DNA of 64,000 nucleotides from Enterobacter genomosp. O (GTDB taxonomy: Bacteria > Pseudomonadota > Gammaproteobacteria > Enterobacterales > Enterobacteriaceae): NCBI RefSeq assembly GCF_001022965.1, contig NZ_LECZ01000027.1:434001-498000 (forward strand), written 5' to 3'. Shown here in pieces: positions 34,523 to 43,762 of the stretch; position 1 is the stretch's first letter; each line of letters starts with the position of its first letter. Position numbers and translations under genes: made by a program. A model generated the notes under the pieces. It was given only the letters and a program-made list of their open reading frames with translations, had not been told where the DNA came from and did no database searches.

Positions 34523-36178
34523 TTAACGCATTACCCGGTCATCAACGTACTGACGTTTGTCCGGCGCTGGCGGGAAATACTGGTACAGCCAGGTTTCACT
34601 GATGGCATCGCCCTGGCAGCGCAGGAACAGGCGCATATCCACCGGCTCCGTCGAATCCGACGTCGGGTACCAGTCAAACAGAATTCGGTATCCGTCAAAC
34701 GGCTCGACGTAGAGGATCTCAACCTGCTTCGCTTCACCGCTGGAGAGCGTAATCACCGGCTCGATACCTTTTGGCGCTGCGGCCTTCAGGTCGCCGCCGA
34801 CGAAGTCGATGGCAAAGCGGCGGGCCCACACTTTCGGGTAATTCTCGCCCGGCGCCCAGCCTTCCGGGAACCCGCCCATACCGGTGCGGGTGGCAAAGAC
34901 GTTGGCCAGCGGAGAACGCACCGGCGGCATGGCGCTCCAGTACAGGCGATATTTGAAGTCCAGCTCGTCGCCCGCCTTGACGGCTTTTTCCGGCTGCCAG
35001 AAGCAGACTACGTTATCCAGCGTTTCACCCGTCGTCGGGATCTCCATCAGGCCAACCGAGCCTTTCCCCCAGTCGTTGCGCGGTTCAACCCACAGGCTCG
35101 GACGCTTGTTATACCAGCCCATCACGTCCTGATAGTGCGAGAAATCGCGATCGAGCTGCAGCAGGCCGAACCCTTTCGGGTTTTTATCCATGTAGGCATT
35201 AAACTGCAGCTTCTGCGGGTTGTTCAGCGGACGACAGATCCACTCCCCGTTGCCGCGCCACATCGCCAGGCGATCGGAGTCATGGATTTGCGGGTGAATG
35301 GTGTCACACATGCGGCGTTCGTTATTGCCGCAGCTGAACATGCTGGTCATCGGCGCGATGCCGAGCTGCTTAATGTCCTTACGCGCGTAGAGGTGATTTT
35401 CGACCTCCATGATCACCTGGCTCTTCTCGCAGTGGATCACAAACTTATAGGCACCGGTGATGCTTGGGCTGTCGAGCAGCGTATAGACGGTAAACGTGGT
35501 ATCACCCGGCTTGACGGTTTCAAACCAGAAAGAGGTAAAGTCCGGGAACTCTTCCGGCGTGTCGGTAAAGGTATCAACCGCCAGACCGCGGGCAGACAGG
35601 CCGTACTGATAGGTGTCGTCCACCGCGCGGAAGTAGCTCGCCCCCAGGAAAGAGACGATATCGCGACGCGCCAGTTCAGGGGCCTTAAAGGCGCGGAAGC
35701 CCGCAAAGCCGAGATCGCTTTGCCCTTCCAGCTGCTTTGTATCCACACCCGTTTCGCCGTAGCTGAACAGCTCCGGGCGGAAGTGGATCTCGCGCGCCAT
35801 CGAGGTGGACTGGTCCAGCGAGAACATCCGCACGCGGCGGCGGAACCCCATCCCCATATGGAAGAACTGCACGTCCAGCTGACGCCCTTCAACGTTGTTC
35901 CACAGAGACTGTTTTTCATCGTACCGGATGGCGTTGTACGCCTGCGGCGTCATGGTTGCCAGCGTGTCCGGCAGCGGGCGCGGCGCGCCACCCCATGGGG
36001 TTTTCGCCAGGTCATGCGCCATGGATTGCAGTACGGAGAAGTCAAAACGACGGCTCTGACCGTCAGCGATGTCAGAGTCAGCAGCGTATGCCGCTTTGGA
36101 AAACAGGTAAGCAAGGCCGGATGTGCCGCTCAGGGCTGCCACTGCCAGCGAGCCTTTTAGAAAACGTCTGCGATTCAT
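34523..36178 (-). CDS. opgD: glucans biosynthesis protein OpgD (MdoD)
   Basis: A 551-residue protein with a Tat signal ([21 protein letters not shown]) leading to the periplasm. The mature part begins '[52 protein letters not shown]' and matches E. coli OpgD, which shapes the chain length and structure of osmoregulated periplasmic glucans. The gene is full length. ATG 36178 is chosen because it puts the twin-arginine at residues 3-4; the frame is open further upstream with no ribosome site. It is a single gene with rimL downstream. Confidence 0.95.
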   Translation of the reverse strand: MNRRRFLKGSLAVAALSGTSGLAYLFSKAAYAADSDIADGQSRRFDFSVLQSMAHDLAKTPWGGAPRPLPDTLATMTPQAYNAIRYDEKQSLWNNVEGRQLDVQFFHMGMGFRRRVRMFSLDQSTSMAREIHFRPELFSYGETGVDTKQLEGQSDLGFAGFRAFKAPELARRDIVSFLGASYFRAVDDTYQYGLSARGLAVDTFTDTPEEFPDFTSFWFETVKPGDTTFTVYTLLDSPSITGAYKFVIHCEKSQVIMEVENHLYARKDIKQLGIAPMTSMFSCGNNERRMCDTIHPQIHDSDRLAMWRGNGEWICRPLNNPQKLQFNAYMDKNPKGFGLLQLDRDFSHYQDVMGWYNKRPSLWVEPRNDWGKGSVGLMEIPTTGETLDNVVCFWQPEKAVKAGDELDFKYRLYWSAMPPVRSPLANVFATRTGMGGFPEGWAPGENYPKVWARRFAIDFVGGDLKAAAPKGIEPVITLSSGEAKQVEILYVEPFDGYRILFDWYPTSDSTEPVDMRLFLRCQGDAISETWLYQYFPPAPDKRQYVDDRVMR

Positions 36179-36374
36179 GCCTGGAAAAACGTCCTTATGG
36201 TCGTGTGAATGTGTTTCGCGCGCGGCGAAATGACGGCAAGAAAGAACGCACAGCCTAAACAAAAATGGTTAAGAATCCAATTGTTGGCCGGTGATTATCT
36301 GAACAAAGTGAGAAATATTTTCTGTCGACCAGAACGGCCCGAAAGTGGTGTAAAGAAAGCCTGGAAAATGTGTA

Positions 36375-36409
36375 TAAAAATGCCCCGTCAGGACATCAGC
36401 TGACGGGGC
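36375..36409 (-). terminator. terminator of the amino-acid-binding-protein gene
   Basis: GCCCCGTCAG (36382-36391) and CTGACGGGGC (36400-36409) form a 10-bp stem with an 8-base loop; on the minus strand it is followed by ATTTTTATA. Confidence 0.85.
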
Positions 36410-36420
36410 CAATGAGGCGG

Positions 36421-37194
36421 TTATTTTACGCTGACATCGATACCCGGGAAGTACTTATCAGCGAGTTTAGCGATCGTGCCGTCGGCACGTACTTTATCAA
36501 TCGCGGCATCAAGCTGCTTTTTGGTGGCCTCGTCCCCTTTACGCAGCCCAAAACCGATCCCACTGCCGAGGATAGTGTCGTCTGACACCGGTTTGCCGAT
36601 AAAGCCAAACCCTTTACCCTGCGGCTTGCTGAGGAAACCTGCCTGCCCGGCCGCGGACATCACCAGCGAGGCGTCGATACGGCCATTCAGCAGATCGCCC
36701 CAGGCCATATTCTGATCTTTATAAGACACCACGGTGACACCCTGCTTTTCCCAGTGCTCTTTGGCATAGGTTTCCTGGATGGATCCCTGCAGCACGCCGA
36801 TGGTTTTACCCTTCAGCCCTTCTGGCGTCGCCTCGACAGCCGTGCCGGACTTGCCGACGAGCTGCGACGGAATGCGGTAAATCGGCTGGGTAAAATCAAT
36901 GCTCTTGCGGCGCTGCTCGGTGATGTTCATCGCCGAGTTGATGGCGTCAAATTTCTTCGCCACCAGCCCCGGGATCAGCGCATCAAATGAGGTTTCCACC
37001 CAGCTGCACTTCAGCGCAGCCGCTTTGCAAATGGCATTCCCCAGCTCAACGTCAAATCCTTGCAGTTCGCCCGCCGCATTGCGGCTCTCAAACGGTGGGT
37101 ATTCCGCTTCCAGACCGTAACGCAGCTCGGTGGCCGCGAAGGAGGAAAAAGTACACAGCAATCCCATGCCGACAACTAACGCGCGTAATTTCAT
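36421..37194 (-). CDS. polar amino-acid ABC transporter substrate-binding protein
   Basis: A 257-residue periplasmic binding protein (family 3). The signal peptide (RALVVGMGLLCTFSSFA) precedes 'TELRYGLEAEYPPFESRNAAGELQGFDVELGNAICKAAALKCSWVETSFDALIPGLVAKKFDAINSAMNIT', the family signature found in ArtJ/HisJ/LAO-type proteins. It binds a basic or polar amino acid. It lies ten bases behind an aminotransferase gene and is likely co-transcribed with it; no permease or ATPase gene is adjacent, so it would use another system. A terminator follows its stop. Confidence 0.85.
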   Translation of the reverse strand: MKLRALVVGMGLLCTFSSFAATELRYGLEAEYPPFESRNAAGELQGFDVELGNAICKAAALKCSWVETSFDALIPGLVAKKFDAINSAMNITEQRRKSIDFTQPIYRIPSQLVGKSGTAVEATPEGLKGKTIGVLQGSIQETYAKEHWEKQGVTVVSYKDQNMAWGDLLNGRIDASLVMSAAGQAGFLSKPQGKGFGFIGKPVSDDTILGSGIGFGLRKGDEATKKQLDAAIDKVRADGTIAKLADKYFPGIDVSVK

Positions 37195-37204
37195 CTACAA
37201 CTCC

Positions 37205-38374
37205 TCAGCGTGGTTTAACCCGACACAGGGCCTGGGCACCTGCCCGTAACGTCGCCTCATCTTTCGCAAAAGAGAGACGAATCAATTTATTGTCCGTACC
37301 GTCCGCATAAAACGCCGACAGCGGGATGGTGGCAACGCCGTACTCAACGATCAGCCGTTTCACCAGCTCGCTGTCGCGCTCGTCGCTGAACTGGCTGTAG
37401 TCCGCCAGCATGAAGAACGAACCGGCACTCGGCAACAGCGTAAACGGCGAATCGGCCAGCAGACCGTGCAGCAGATCGCGCTTGCGCTGGTAAAACGCCG
37501 ACAGCGACAGCCAGGTTTGCGGGTCGACCATATGTTCCGCAAACGCGTGCTGCATTGGCGTATCGGCAGAAAACATTAAAAATTGATGGACTTTACAAAT
37601 CTCGTCCATCAGCACCGCCGGGGCAACACAGTAACCCACGCGCCACCCGGTGACGTGATAGGTTTTTCCGAAAGATGAGATAATCACGCTGCGCTCCGCC
37701 AGCTGCGGGTGCGTGGCCATCCCGTGGTGCGGCTCACCGTCAAACACCACGTGTTCGTACACTTCGTCAGACAAAATAATAATGTCGGTGTTGCGCGTCA
37801 GCGCCGCCAGCTGCTGTAGATCGTCGGCGGAGAAGACCTGACCGCTCGGGTTGTGCGGCGTATTGATGATGATCATGCGCGTGCGCGGGGTGATCGCGGC
37901 GCGAACCTCGTCCCAGTTGACGGCAAAATCCGGCACCGTGAGCCTGATGGCGATCGGGGTTGCCCCCTGCAGGCGGACAATCGGCGCATAGCTGTCAAAT
38001 GACGGCTCAAAGTAAATCACCTCATCGCCCGGATGCACCAGCCCGCTAATCGCCGAATAGAGCCCTTCGCTGGCGCTGGCGGTGACCAGCACCTCGCTGG
38101 CAGGGTCATATCGCGTACCGTAGAGCGTGGCAATTTTATCGGCAATGCGCTCTTTGAGCGGCTGCAGGCCGGTCATCGCCGCGTACTGGTTATGCCCCGC
38201 CTCCATTGCGCGAGTGACGCCCGCGACAAGCTTCGGGTCGCAGGAAAAATTCGGTGCGCCCTGAGAAAGGTTAATGGCGTTATGCTGCGCCGAGAGCTGG
38301 CCGATAACGGTAAAAATGGTGGTTCCCACATCTGGCAGTTTGGAGCGTGTTTGCACCGGCGTTCGTAAAGTCAT
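37205..38374 (-). CDS. class I/II PLP aminotransferase (YbdL-like)
   Basis: A 389-residue fold-type I aminotransferase. The PLP lysine lies in SSFGKTYHVTGWRVGY. Supporting motifs are 'NTPHNPSGQVF', 'LSDEVYEHVVFDG' and 'FAKDEATLRAG', close in pattern to the methionine/glutamine aminotransferase YbdL of E. coli. It probably acts on methionine or aromatic amino acids with a 2-oxo acid. It heads a two-gene unit with a binding protein and is divergent from a LysR gene across a region with strong inverted repeats, suggesting LysR control. Confidence 0.85.
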   Translation of the reverse strand: MTLRTPVQTRSKLPDVGTTIFTVIGQLSAQHNAINLSQGAPNFSCDPKLVAGVTRAMEAGHNQYAAMTGLQPLKERIADKIATLYGTRYDPASEVLVTASASEGLYSAISGLVHPGDEVIYFEPSFDSYAPIVRLQGATPIAIRLTVPDFAVNWDEVRAAITPRTRMIIINTPHNPSGQVFSADDLQQLAALTRNTDIIILSDEVYEHVVFDGEPHHGMATHPQLAERSVIISSFGKTYHVTGWRVGYCVAPAVLMDEICKVHQFLMFSADTPMQHAFAEHMVDPQTWLSLSAFYQRKRDLLHGLLADSPFTLLPSAGSFFMLADYSQFSDERDSELVKRLIVEYGVATIPLSAFYADGTDNKLIRLSFAKDEATLRAGAQALCRVKPR

Positions 38375-38384
38375 CCTGTTACCC

Positions 38385-38465
38385 TTCTCATGGTCTTTGC
38401 ATAACTATTCAAACAACAAGTTCGTTGTCGGGACAATCGAATTGTTGTCATAATAGCCATGAGAA
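38385..38465. promoter_or_regulatory. inverted-repeat region between aminotransferase and LysR genes
   Basis: TTCTCATGG (38385-38393) and CCATGAGAA (38457-38465) are perfect 9-bp arms. Inside them ACAACAA (38413-38419) pairs with TTGTTGT (38442-38448). Nested dyads in a divergent spacer are typical of LysR binding and autoregulation. Confidence 0.5.
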
Positions 38466-38488
38466 AAATGCATAGCTGAGGGTTTTCC

Positions 38489-39331
38489 ATGTCGCGCCGT
38501 TCGCTCCCGCTCAATGCCATCGACGCATTTTTAGTCACCGCGCGTCACCTGAATCTTACCCATGCTGCCGCCGAGCTTTGTCTGACGCAGGGCGCCGTGA
38601 GCCGCAAAATTGCCTCCCTTGAGGCGTGGTTTGGCTTTCCGCTTTTTGAACGCCACGCGCGCGGCTTACGCCTCTCTTCGCAGGGCAGCGCCCTGCTGCC
38701 GGAACTGCAGTCTGCTTTCGAACGCCTGCTGACCGTGGCCGATCAGGCCCGCAGCCAGCAAACCGTGATCCGGCTCAAGGCCCCCACCTGCGCGATGCGC
38801 TGGCTGGTGCCGCGCCTGCTGGAGGTGGAGCGCGAGCAGCCGGAACTGCAGATTGCGCTGACCACCACCACCGATCATAACGTCAATTTCAAAACCGAAT
38901 CCTACGACGCGGCCATCGTGTTCGGCACGCACATGAGCGCAGGCGATCTGCTGTTCGAAGAGTCGCTTACCCCGGTGATAAGCCCGGTGCGGGAAGGTGC
39001 AGCGCTGGGATCGCTGACGTTTCTTCACCCGACCAGAGATAAGACAGACTGGTCGCTGTGGCTGACGAAACAGGAAGGCCCCGGCTTTGTCATGCACAAA
39101 AATCAACACTTCGACACGATGGATCTGGCGATCACGGCCGCCATTCAGGGGCTCGGCGTCGCCATTGCCGACGAAACGCTGGTGGCGGAAGATGTCCGCG
39201 CCGGAAGGCTGATGCGGCCCTTTGAGACAAGCATAAAAACCGGCGCAAGCTACCGGCTGGTGCTGCGCGAAACGCCTGGCGAGGAAAACGGGCTGGCGGC
39301 GTTTCGCGCGTGTTTGCTTAATCGAGGCTGA
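38489..39331 (+). CDS. LysR family regulator (GcvA-like)
   Basis: A 280-residue LysR regulator with an N-terminal winged-HTH (residues about 8-65; 'NAIDAFLVTARHLNLTHAAAELCLTQGAVSRKIASLEAWFGFPLFERHARG') and a two-lobed ligand domain beginning near residue 92. Relatives with this HTH pattern include GcvA. It is divergent from the aminotransferase/binding-protein pair and probably controls it. The ligand is unknown. It overlaps the convergent carboxylesterase gene by 14 bases. Confidence 0.85.
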   Translation: MSRRSLPLNAIDAFLVTARHLNLTHAAAELCLTQGAVSRKIASLEAWFGFPLFERHARGLRLSSQGSALLPELQSAFERLLTVADQARSQQTVIRLKAPTCAMRWLVPRLLEVEREQPELQIALTTTTDHNVNFKTESYDAAIVFGTHMSAGDLLFEESLTPVISPVREGAALGSLTFLHPTRDKTDWSLWLTKQEGPGFVMHKNQHFDTMDLAITAAIQGLGVAIADETLVAEDVRAGRLMRPFETSIKTGASYRLVLRETPGEENGLAAFRACLLNRG

Positions 39332-40823
39332 CGTGGTGCTTCATCACCCGTTTAAAGAGGCTCATGCGGGCGCGCATAAAGCGGTTTTCAAGCCTGAAAC
39401 CTGCATGTTTATTCACACCAATGCGTAGCAGAACGTCCCGTCCTTTGCGACACGCGGGCCAGTGCGTCGGCCCTGACAGGCTGTCGCGACGACCGGCGTC
39501 GCGCGCAAAGCTCACCCAGTAATCGGCCACCTGGGCAGCAAACTGCAGATCCCGCGCATTGACATACTGGCGCGAGGGTTCCACCTGGCCAAGCGTGTCG
39601 AAGACGTAGGGAATCTCGTTGCCGTGCCAGGCGCCGTTGACATAGGTGGCGTGCTCCGCTTCAGCGACATAGTCAAACCAGTAGCGCCAGCACAACCCGC
39701 CGACGCGCTGCTGGGCCTGCATCACCACATAGCCCATCGTCGTAAACGCCATGTCGCGGCACACCTGCCTGCCCAGCTCTTCATCGCCCTTCACGCCCGG
39801 ATAGAGCAACTTAATCAGCCCTAGCCCGAAGCGGCGCTCCCGGCGCAGCTTCTGAATTTGCCCCGCGAGATCGATGCCAAACACCGCCATCACGCTGGCT
39901 TCATCGCTGTTAGAGCCAATCATCACCGGCACGGGGTGCTGGCGGGCGGCAAAAAAGACGTCCAGCATGGCCTCCGGCAGAACGCAATCTCCGGCGATGG
40001 GCGCCGGGGCCACGTTCAGCGGCGCGGTTAACGGCCAGAACGCGTCGGGTGGAATGGCGCGCAGCTCCTCGGCCGTTGCGTTCTCCAGGCCGAAATGGAC
40101 GGCCAGGGCCTCTCCTTTCCGTAGCGCCTGCTCGCGCGGCGTGTCCGGCAAGGTATAGCCGCTTTGCACAATCGCCTTATGGAACAACCCTTCTGCCAGG
40201 GGCGATGCCAGCAGCGACAGCACGCTGCGCGCGCCGGCGGATTCGCCAAACAGGGTGATATTGGCAGGATCGCCACCAAACGCGGCGATATTGTCGCGCA
40301 CCCATTCGAGGGCGGCGATCTGATCCAGCAGGGCAAAATTATGCACCACGCGATCTTCTTCCCCTTCCAGCGCCGGATGGGCGAAAAAGCCGAGGTGGCC
40401 GAGACGGTAATTGAGGGTTACGACAACCGCGCCGCGCGTGGCCAGCGCTTTGCCGTTATACGGCGGCAGGCCACCGGCGCCCAGGGTAAACCCGCCCCCG
40501 TGCAGCCAGACCATAACCGGAAGCGGCTCTGCCCGGTCGACAGGAGACCAGACGTTAAGATAAAGACAATCTTCAGAAAACTGGCCCGGATCGCCGCCGC
40601 CCAGCTCCTGACAATACTCGCTGCTTTGCCAGCTTGAGGGCGAAAAAGCCGTGGCCTCGCGAAGCCCCTCCCAGCGCGCAGGCGGCCGGGGCGAGCGCCA
40701 GCGCCACTCACCCACGGGCGGCTCGGCGTAGGGAATACCGCACCAGCGGTGGACGTGTTCATCGGTTAAACCAGACAGTGCGCCCTGGCGCGTTTCAACC
40801 ACAGGGGCGGAAGGATTTTGCAT
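39318..40823 (-). CDS. carboxylesterase (type B, alpha/beta-hydrolase)
   Basis: A 501-residue type B carboxylesterase. The oxyanion segment is 'VMVWLHGGGFTLGAGG', the nucleophile elbow is 'LFGESAGARSVLSLL' (G-E-S-A-G, Ser about residue 187), and the early 'SEDCLYLNVWSP' is the family marker. No signal peptide is seen, so it is cytoplasmic. ATG 40823 is preceded by AAGGT on the minus strand; translation further upstream would run into ydcJ. The substrate is unknown; small esters or lactones are common. It is downstream of ydcJ by 43 bases on the same strand and may be co-transcribed. Confidence 0.85.
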   Translation of the reverse strand: MQNPSAPVVETRQGALSGLTDEHVHRWCGIPYAEPPVGEWRWRSPRPPARWEGLREATAFSPSSWQSSEYCQELGGGDPGQFSEDCLYLNVWSPVDRAEPLPVMVWLHGGGFTLGAGGLPPYNGKALATRGAVVVTLNYRLGHLGFFAHPALEGEEDRVVHNFALLDQIAALEWVRDNIAAFGGDPANITLFGESAGARSVLSLLASPLAEGLFHKAIVQSGYTLPDTPREQALRKGEALAVHFGLENATAEELRAIPPDAFWPLTAPLNVAPAPIAGDCVLPEAMLDVFFAARQHPVPVMIGSNSDEASVMAVFGIDLAGQIQKLRRERRFGLGLIKLLYPGVKGDEELGRQVCRDMAFTTMGYVVMQAQQRVGGLCWRYWFDYVAEAEHATYVNGAWHGNEIPYVFDTLGQVEPSRQYVNARDLQFAAQVADYWVSFARDAGRRDSLSGPTHWPACRKGRDVLLRIGVNKHAGFRLENRFMRARMSLFKRVMKHHVSLD

Positions 40824-40866
40824 AACGACCTTATTTTTTCCATCACACCCCAGCAGAGTAACGATT

Positions 40867-42210
40867 TCAGAGCAAACCGCAACGCTGTTTGCTGCGCGTT
40901 TCAGCCTCCTCATAGAGGGTAAACTCGTTATACACCGGGCAGCCGAGCGCCGCTTCAAACGCATCGCGGCTGGCATTGCCGTGGCTGCGCGCCTGGGTTT
41001 CATTCCCGAGATTGGACTGGAATATCCCGGCGGCGCTGACCGGCAGGAAATCTTCATAGGTGATCGGCTGGGCAATCACCCATCCGCGCTCGATCAGCGG
41101 CTGCGGATCGTCGCCGGGACGGAACGCATGACGATGGGCTTCTCCGGCAGGCGTCAGACGGTAGCGGAAATAGGCCAGCTCCTGGCGGCGCATTAACAGC
41201 TCGCTGTCCGGGAAGGCGCTAAACATCTCCCGCAGGTGCAGCTGGTGCGTCAGGTTATCTTTACCGGTGCCGGCCTGGGCGAGCAGGCTATCGTACAGCT
41301 CGCGGCCTTTCGGGGTCAGCGCCACGCCGCGCTGCTCAATCTCACCGAAGCGCGCGGTGTGGGTACCCTGATGTTCACCGGCAAACAGCACCGGCTCTTC
41401 CAGCGCCTTGAAGCTGGTTTGACGCAATAAAACGGGAACCTCGCGACGAGGCGGCCCTTCAATCAGAACTTTAGGTTCAATGCCGTACTTCGGCATCAAC
41501 TCCTGCACCCGGTCAATATCCAGCGTGCGCGGCGTGAGGTGGTTAATGTGGCAACCCGGGAAGCAGACCACATCGGCAATCAGGCGGTGCTCGTTGTGCA
41601 GCGCCTGATAGGTTTCCCGATCGACGGTCGCATGACGGTGCCAGCGGAAGGTTTCCAGCGCTTCCTGCACAAACTCGTGCGCCTGCGCGTCAGTGAACTG
41701 CCCTTCTGCTTCATACAGGTCGAGAAGCGCCAGACAGCGCGGGGTAAAGATGTTCCGGTGAGACAGGATCTCCGCGGCACGCTCGCGCAGCGCGACGTTA
41801 TCAATCAGTTCGAGGCGCAGCAGCGAGGTAAAGATACGAAACGGGTTACGGCACAGCGCGGCATCATCAATCGGGCGAAACGCCGTGGAGTGAACCGGCA
41901 CCCCCGCCTGAGAGAGATCGTAATAGCTGACCGGGTACATGCCCATAATGGCAAATATACGTCTCAGGGTGGAAAGTTCCTGCGCCGTGCCCACGCGGAT
42001 CGCCCCGTGACGCTCCACGTTCAGGCGTGCAAGCTCATCGGCATTTGCCAGATGTTCATGTAATAGTGGGTTGTTTTCCAGAATCGCCAGGTTGACGTCC
42101 GCAACCAGTTCAAGCAAGGTGCCGTACTGTGGAACTTCCTGCTGGTACATCGCCGACATAGCCTGCGAAAAGTGTTCCCGAATGTCATCAGCCGTGATGG
42201 TGTTCGCCAT
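40867..42210 (-). CDS. ydcJ: YdcJ, DUF1338 family (2-oxoadipate dioxygenase/decarboxylase-like)
   Basis: A 447-residue protein of the DUF1338/HglS family. Candidate Fe(II) ligands are His68 (VERHGAIRVG), a His in 'CFPGCHINHLTPRTLDI' and a Glu in 'RFGEIEQRG', in the order expected from P. putida HglS, which converts 2-oxoadipate to 2-hydroxyglutarate. The pattern matches E. coli YdcJ. The E. coli substrate has not been settled as far as I recall. ATG 42210 has GGAGG nine bases upstream. The long upstream spacer separates it from the yci cluster. Confidence 0.88.
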   Translation of the reverse strand: MANTITADDIREHFSQAMSAMYQQEVPQYGTLLELVADVNLAILENNPLLHEHLANADELARLNVERHGAIRVGTAQELSTLRRIFAIMGMYPVSYYDLSQAGVPVHSTAFRPIDDAALCRNPFRIFTSLLRLELIDNVALRERAAEILSHRNIFTPRCLALLDLYEAEGQFTDAQAHEFVQEALETFRWHRHATVDRETYQALHNEHRLIADVVCFPGCHINHLTPRTLDIDRVQELMPKYGIEPKVLIEGPPRREVPVLLRQTSFKALEEPVLFAGEHQGTHTARFGEIEQRGVALTPKGRELYDSLLAQAGTGKDNLTHQLHLREMFSAFPDSELLMRRQELAYFRYRLTPAGEAHRHAFRPGDDPQPLIERGWVIAQPITYEDFLPVSAAGIFQSNLGNETQARSHGNASRDAFEAALGCPVYNEFTLYEEAETRSKQRCGLL

Positions 42211-42629
42211 GATGTCATGCCTCCAGTGAATATTACCTGGAGTGTAGAGAAACCCGTTCCTTCCGGGGGGAAGAATTTCTGAATTGTGATCTTAAGACGA
42301 CAGTGGTCAAACCGTGTGCTATGGGCACTCAGAACGGGTCGTACCGGAACCGCACTTTCGTCTCGTTCGCTTCTCCCGCTTTTTTATAATTACTTAGGGT
42401 TTCGCTTTCTAGCTAAAAAGGAGTAATTTCTGACTGCGCACTGTCTAAAAAATAATCGGAATGAGTGCCCCTTAATTTTTATCTTCATCTTTCAGCTTTT
42501 TAGCGACAACTTAGGATTAATCTGAGCATTTGTTTACAAGTCCTTCCCGCTCATCCATATTTCCGCCCGAAGCGAAGCGCAAATTTACAAATATTTAAAA
42601 ATAACGCAGCCGTGAATGACGAATTGCAT
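42211..42629. other. gene-free spacer upstream of ydcJ
   Basis: No convincing reading frame or hairpin-plus-T terminator was found. The spacer holds the divergent ydcJ promoter region and A+T-rich sequence rising toward the yciG promoter. Confidence 0.5.
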
Positions 42630-42657
42630 TTGACGCACACCGCACAGCGACTAGAGT
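42630..42657 (+). promoter_or_regulatory. sigma-S-like promoter of the yciG-katN cluster
   Basis: A -35 TTGACG (42630-42635) and a -10 TAGAGT (42652-42657) are 16 bases apart. The -10 is preceded by C (CTAGAGTT), a feature favoured by RpoS. yciGFE and katN are RpoS-controlled in related bacteria. Confidence 0.5.
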
Positions 42658-42734
42658 TATTACTCGAACGACGAGTGATACGGAATATTTTCGTATCGAA
42701 CTGACATAACCAATATATTACTGTGAGGTTTAAT

Positions 42735-42920
42735 ATGGCAGAGCATCGTGGTGGTTCCGGTAATTTCGCTGAAGACCGTGAAAAAGCATCAGAAGCTGGA
42801 CGTAAAGGTGGCCAGCATAGCGGTGGTAATTTTAAAAACGATCCGCAACGCGCATCTGAAGCGGGTAAGAAAGGGGGACAGAACAGTCACGGCGGAGGCC
42901 GTAAATCTGATAACTCCTGA
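42735..42920 (+). CDS. yciG: YciG family general stress protein (KGG repeats)
   Basis: A 61-residue hydrophilic protein with two copies of the KGG/Con-10 motif ('DREKASEAGRKGGQHSGGNF' and 'DPQRASEAGKKGGQNSHGG'), the pattern of E. coli YciG. It is Gly-, Ser- and Lys-rich and probably disordered; homologues are induced in stationary phase. The start is ATG 42735 behind GAGG. It is the first gene of the stress cluster. Confidence 0.9.
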   Translation: MAEHRGGSGNFAEDREKASEAGRKGGQHSGGNFKNDPQRASEAGKKGGQNSHGGGRKSDNS

Positions 42921-42958
42921 TCTTATTTAAAACTCTTTTAATAAAACCAGAGAGCATG

Positions 42959-42980
42959 CTGCGGGCTGAAAAGCTCGCAG
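42959..42980 (+). other. hairpin in the yciG-yciF spacer
   Basis: CTGCGGGCT and AGCTCGCAG form a 9-bp stem (one G·U pair) with a GAAA loop. No T-run follows, so it is more likely an mRNA processing or attenuation structure than a full terminator. Confidence 0.4.
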
Positions 42981-43015
42981 TACCCTTTCACTATTTTACC
43001 GGAGCGTAATATATT

Positions 43016-43510
43016 ATGAATATGAAAAGCGTCGAGGATGTCTTTATTCATCTTCTGTCGGATACCTACAGTGCGGAAAAACAGCTTACCCGCGCGCTGA
43101 GCAAGCTTGCCCGCGCCGCGTCGAGCGAGAAGCTCAGCGCAGCCTTTACCGCACACCTTGAAGAGACGCAGGGCCAAATTGAACGTATTGACCAGATCGT
43201 TGAACAGGAAGACGGTATCAAGATCAAGCGTATGAAATGCGTAGCGATGGAAGGCTTAATAGAGGAAGCCAATGAAGTCATTGAAAGTACGGAAAAGAAT
43301 GAAGTACGTGATGCCGCGTTAATTGCCGCTGCGCAAAAAGTGGAGCATTACGAAATAGCCAGCTACGGTACCCTTGCCACACTCGCTGAACAACTGGGCT
43401 ATAAAAAAGCCGTTAAACTTCTCGCCGAAACGCTGGAAGAAGAAAAAGAAACCGATCTTAAACTCACCGACCTGGCCGTTGGAAATATTAACCAAAAAGC
43501 GCAAAAATGA
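43016..43510 (+). CDS. yciF: YciF, DUF892 ferritin-like stress protein
   Basis: A 164-residue four-helix ferritin-like protein. 'EDVFIHLLSDTYSAEKQLTRALSKLARAASSEKLSAAFTAHLEETQGQIERIDQIVE' and 'MKCVAMEGLIEEANEVIESTEKNEVRDAALIAAAQKVEHYEIASYGTLATLAEQLG' match E. coli YciF almost throughout. The Glu and His residues in these helices form a di-iron-type site. It is thought to protect against oxidative damage. MNMK is the usual start. Confidence 0.95.
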   Translation: MNMKSVEDVFIHLLSDTYSAEKQLTRALSKLARAASSEKLSAAFTAHLEETQGQIERIDQIVEQEDGIKIKRMKCVAMEGLIEEANEVIESTEKNEVRDAALIAAAQKVEHYEIASYGTLATLAEQLGYKKAVKLLAETLEEEKETDLKLTDLAVGNINQKAQK

Positions 43511-43533
43511 CGCTATAACACAGGTTAAATAAA

Positions 43534-43737
43534 ATGAGCATCAGTCCCAGGACAATTAAACGGTGCCATTTAACGGCAGCTATAATATGGTTCATTCTCG
43601 CCATCCCCTCCGTAATATGGTGGAAGAACAGCGTGCTATGGGTCATTATTATCAGTATTTACGCTAATATTGTCGGCCACTTATCTGGCTACAGTGCCGC
43701 GCGTGCTGATCAGGCTGCTGAAAGTGAGACCAAATAA
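43534..43737 (+). CDS. small membrane protein, function unknown
   Basis: I do not recognise this 67-residue protein. It has two hydrophobic segments (about residues 10-30 and 34-50, 'CHLTAAIIWFILAIPSVIWW' and 'VLWVIIISIYANIVGHLSGY') and a polar tail 'SAARADQAAESETK'. It lies between yciF and yciE with only short gaps (23 and 25 bases), so it is translated within the stress transcript; E. coli and Salmonella yciGFE have no equivalent that I recall. It could be an envelope factor of the stress unit. Confidence 0.7.
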   Translation: MSISPRTIKRCHLTAAIIWFILAIPSVIWWKNSVLWVIIISIYANIVGHLSGYSAARADQAAESETK

Positions 43738-43762
43738 GCGAACCCATTATGAGGATACAATG

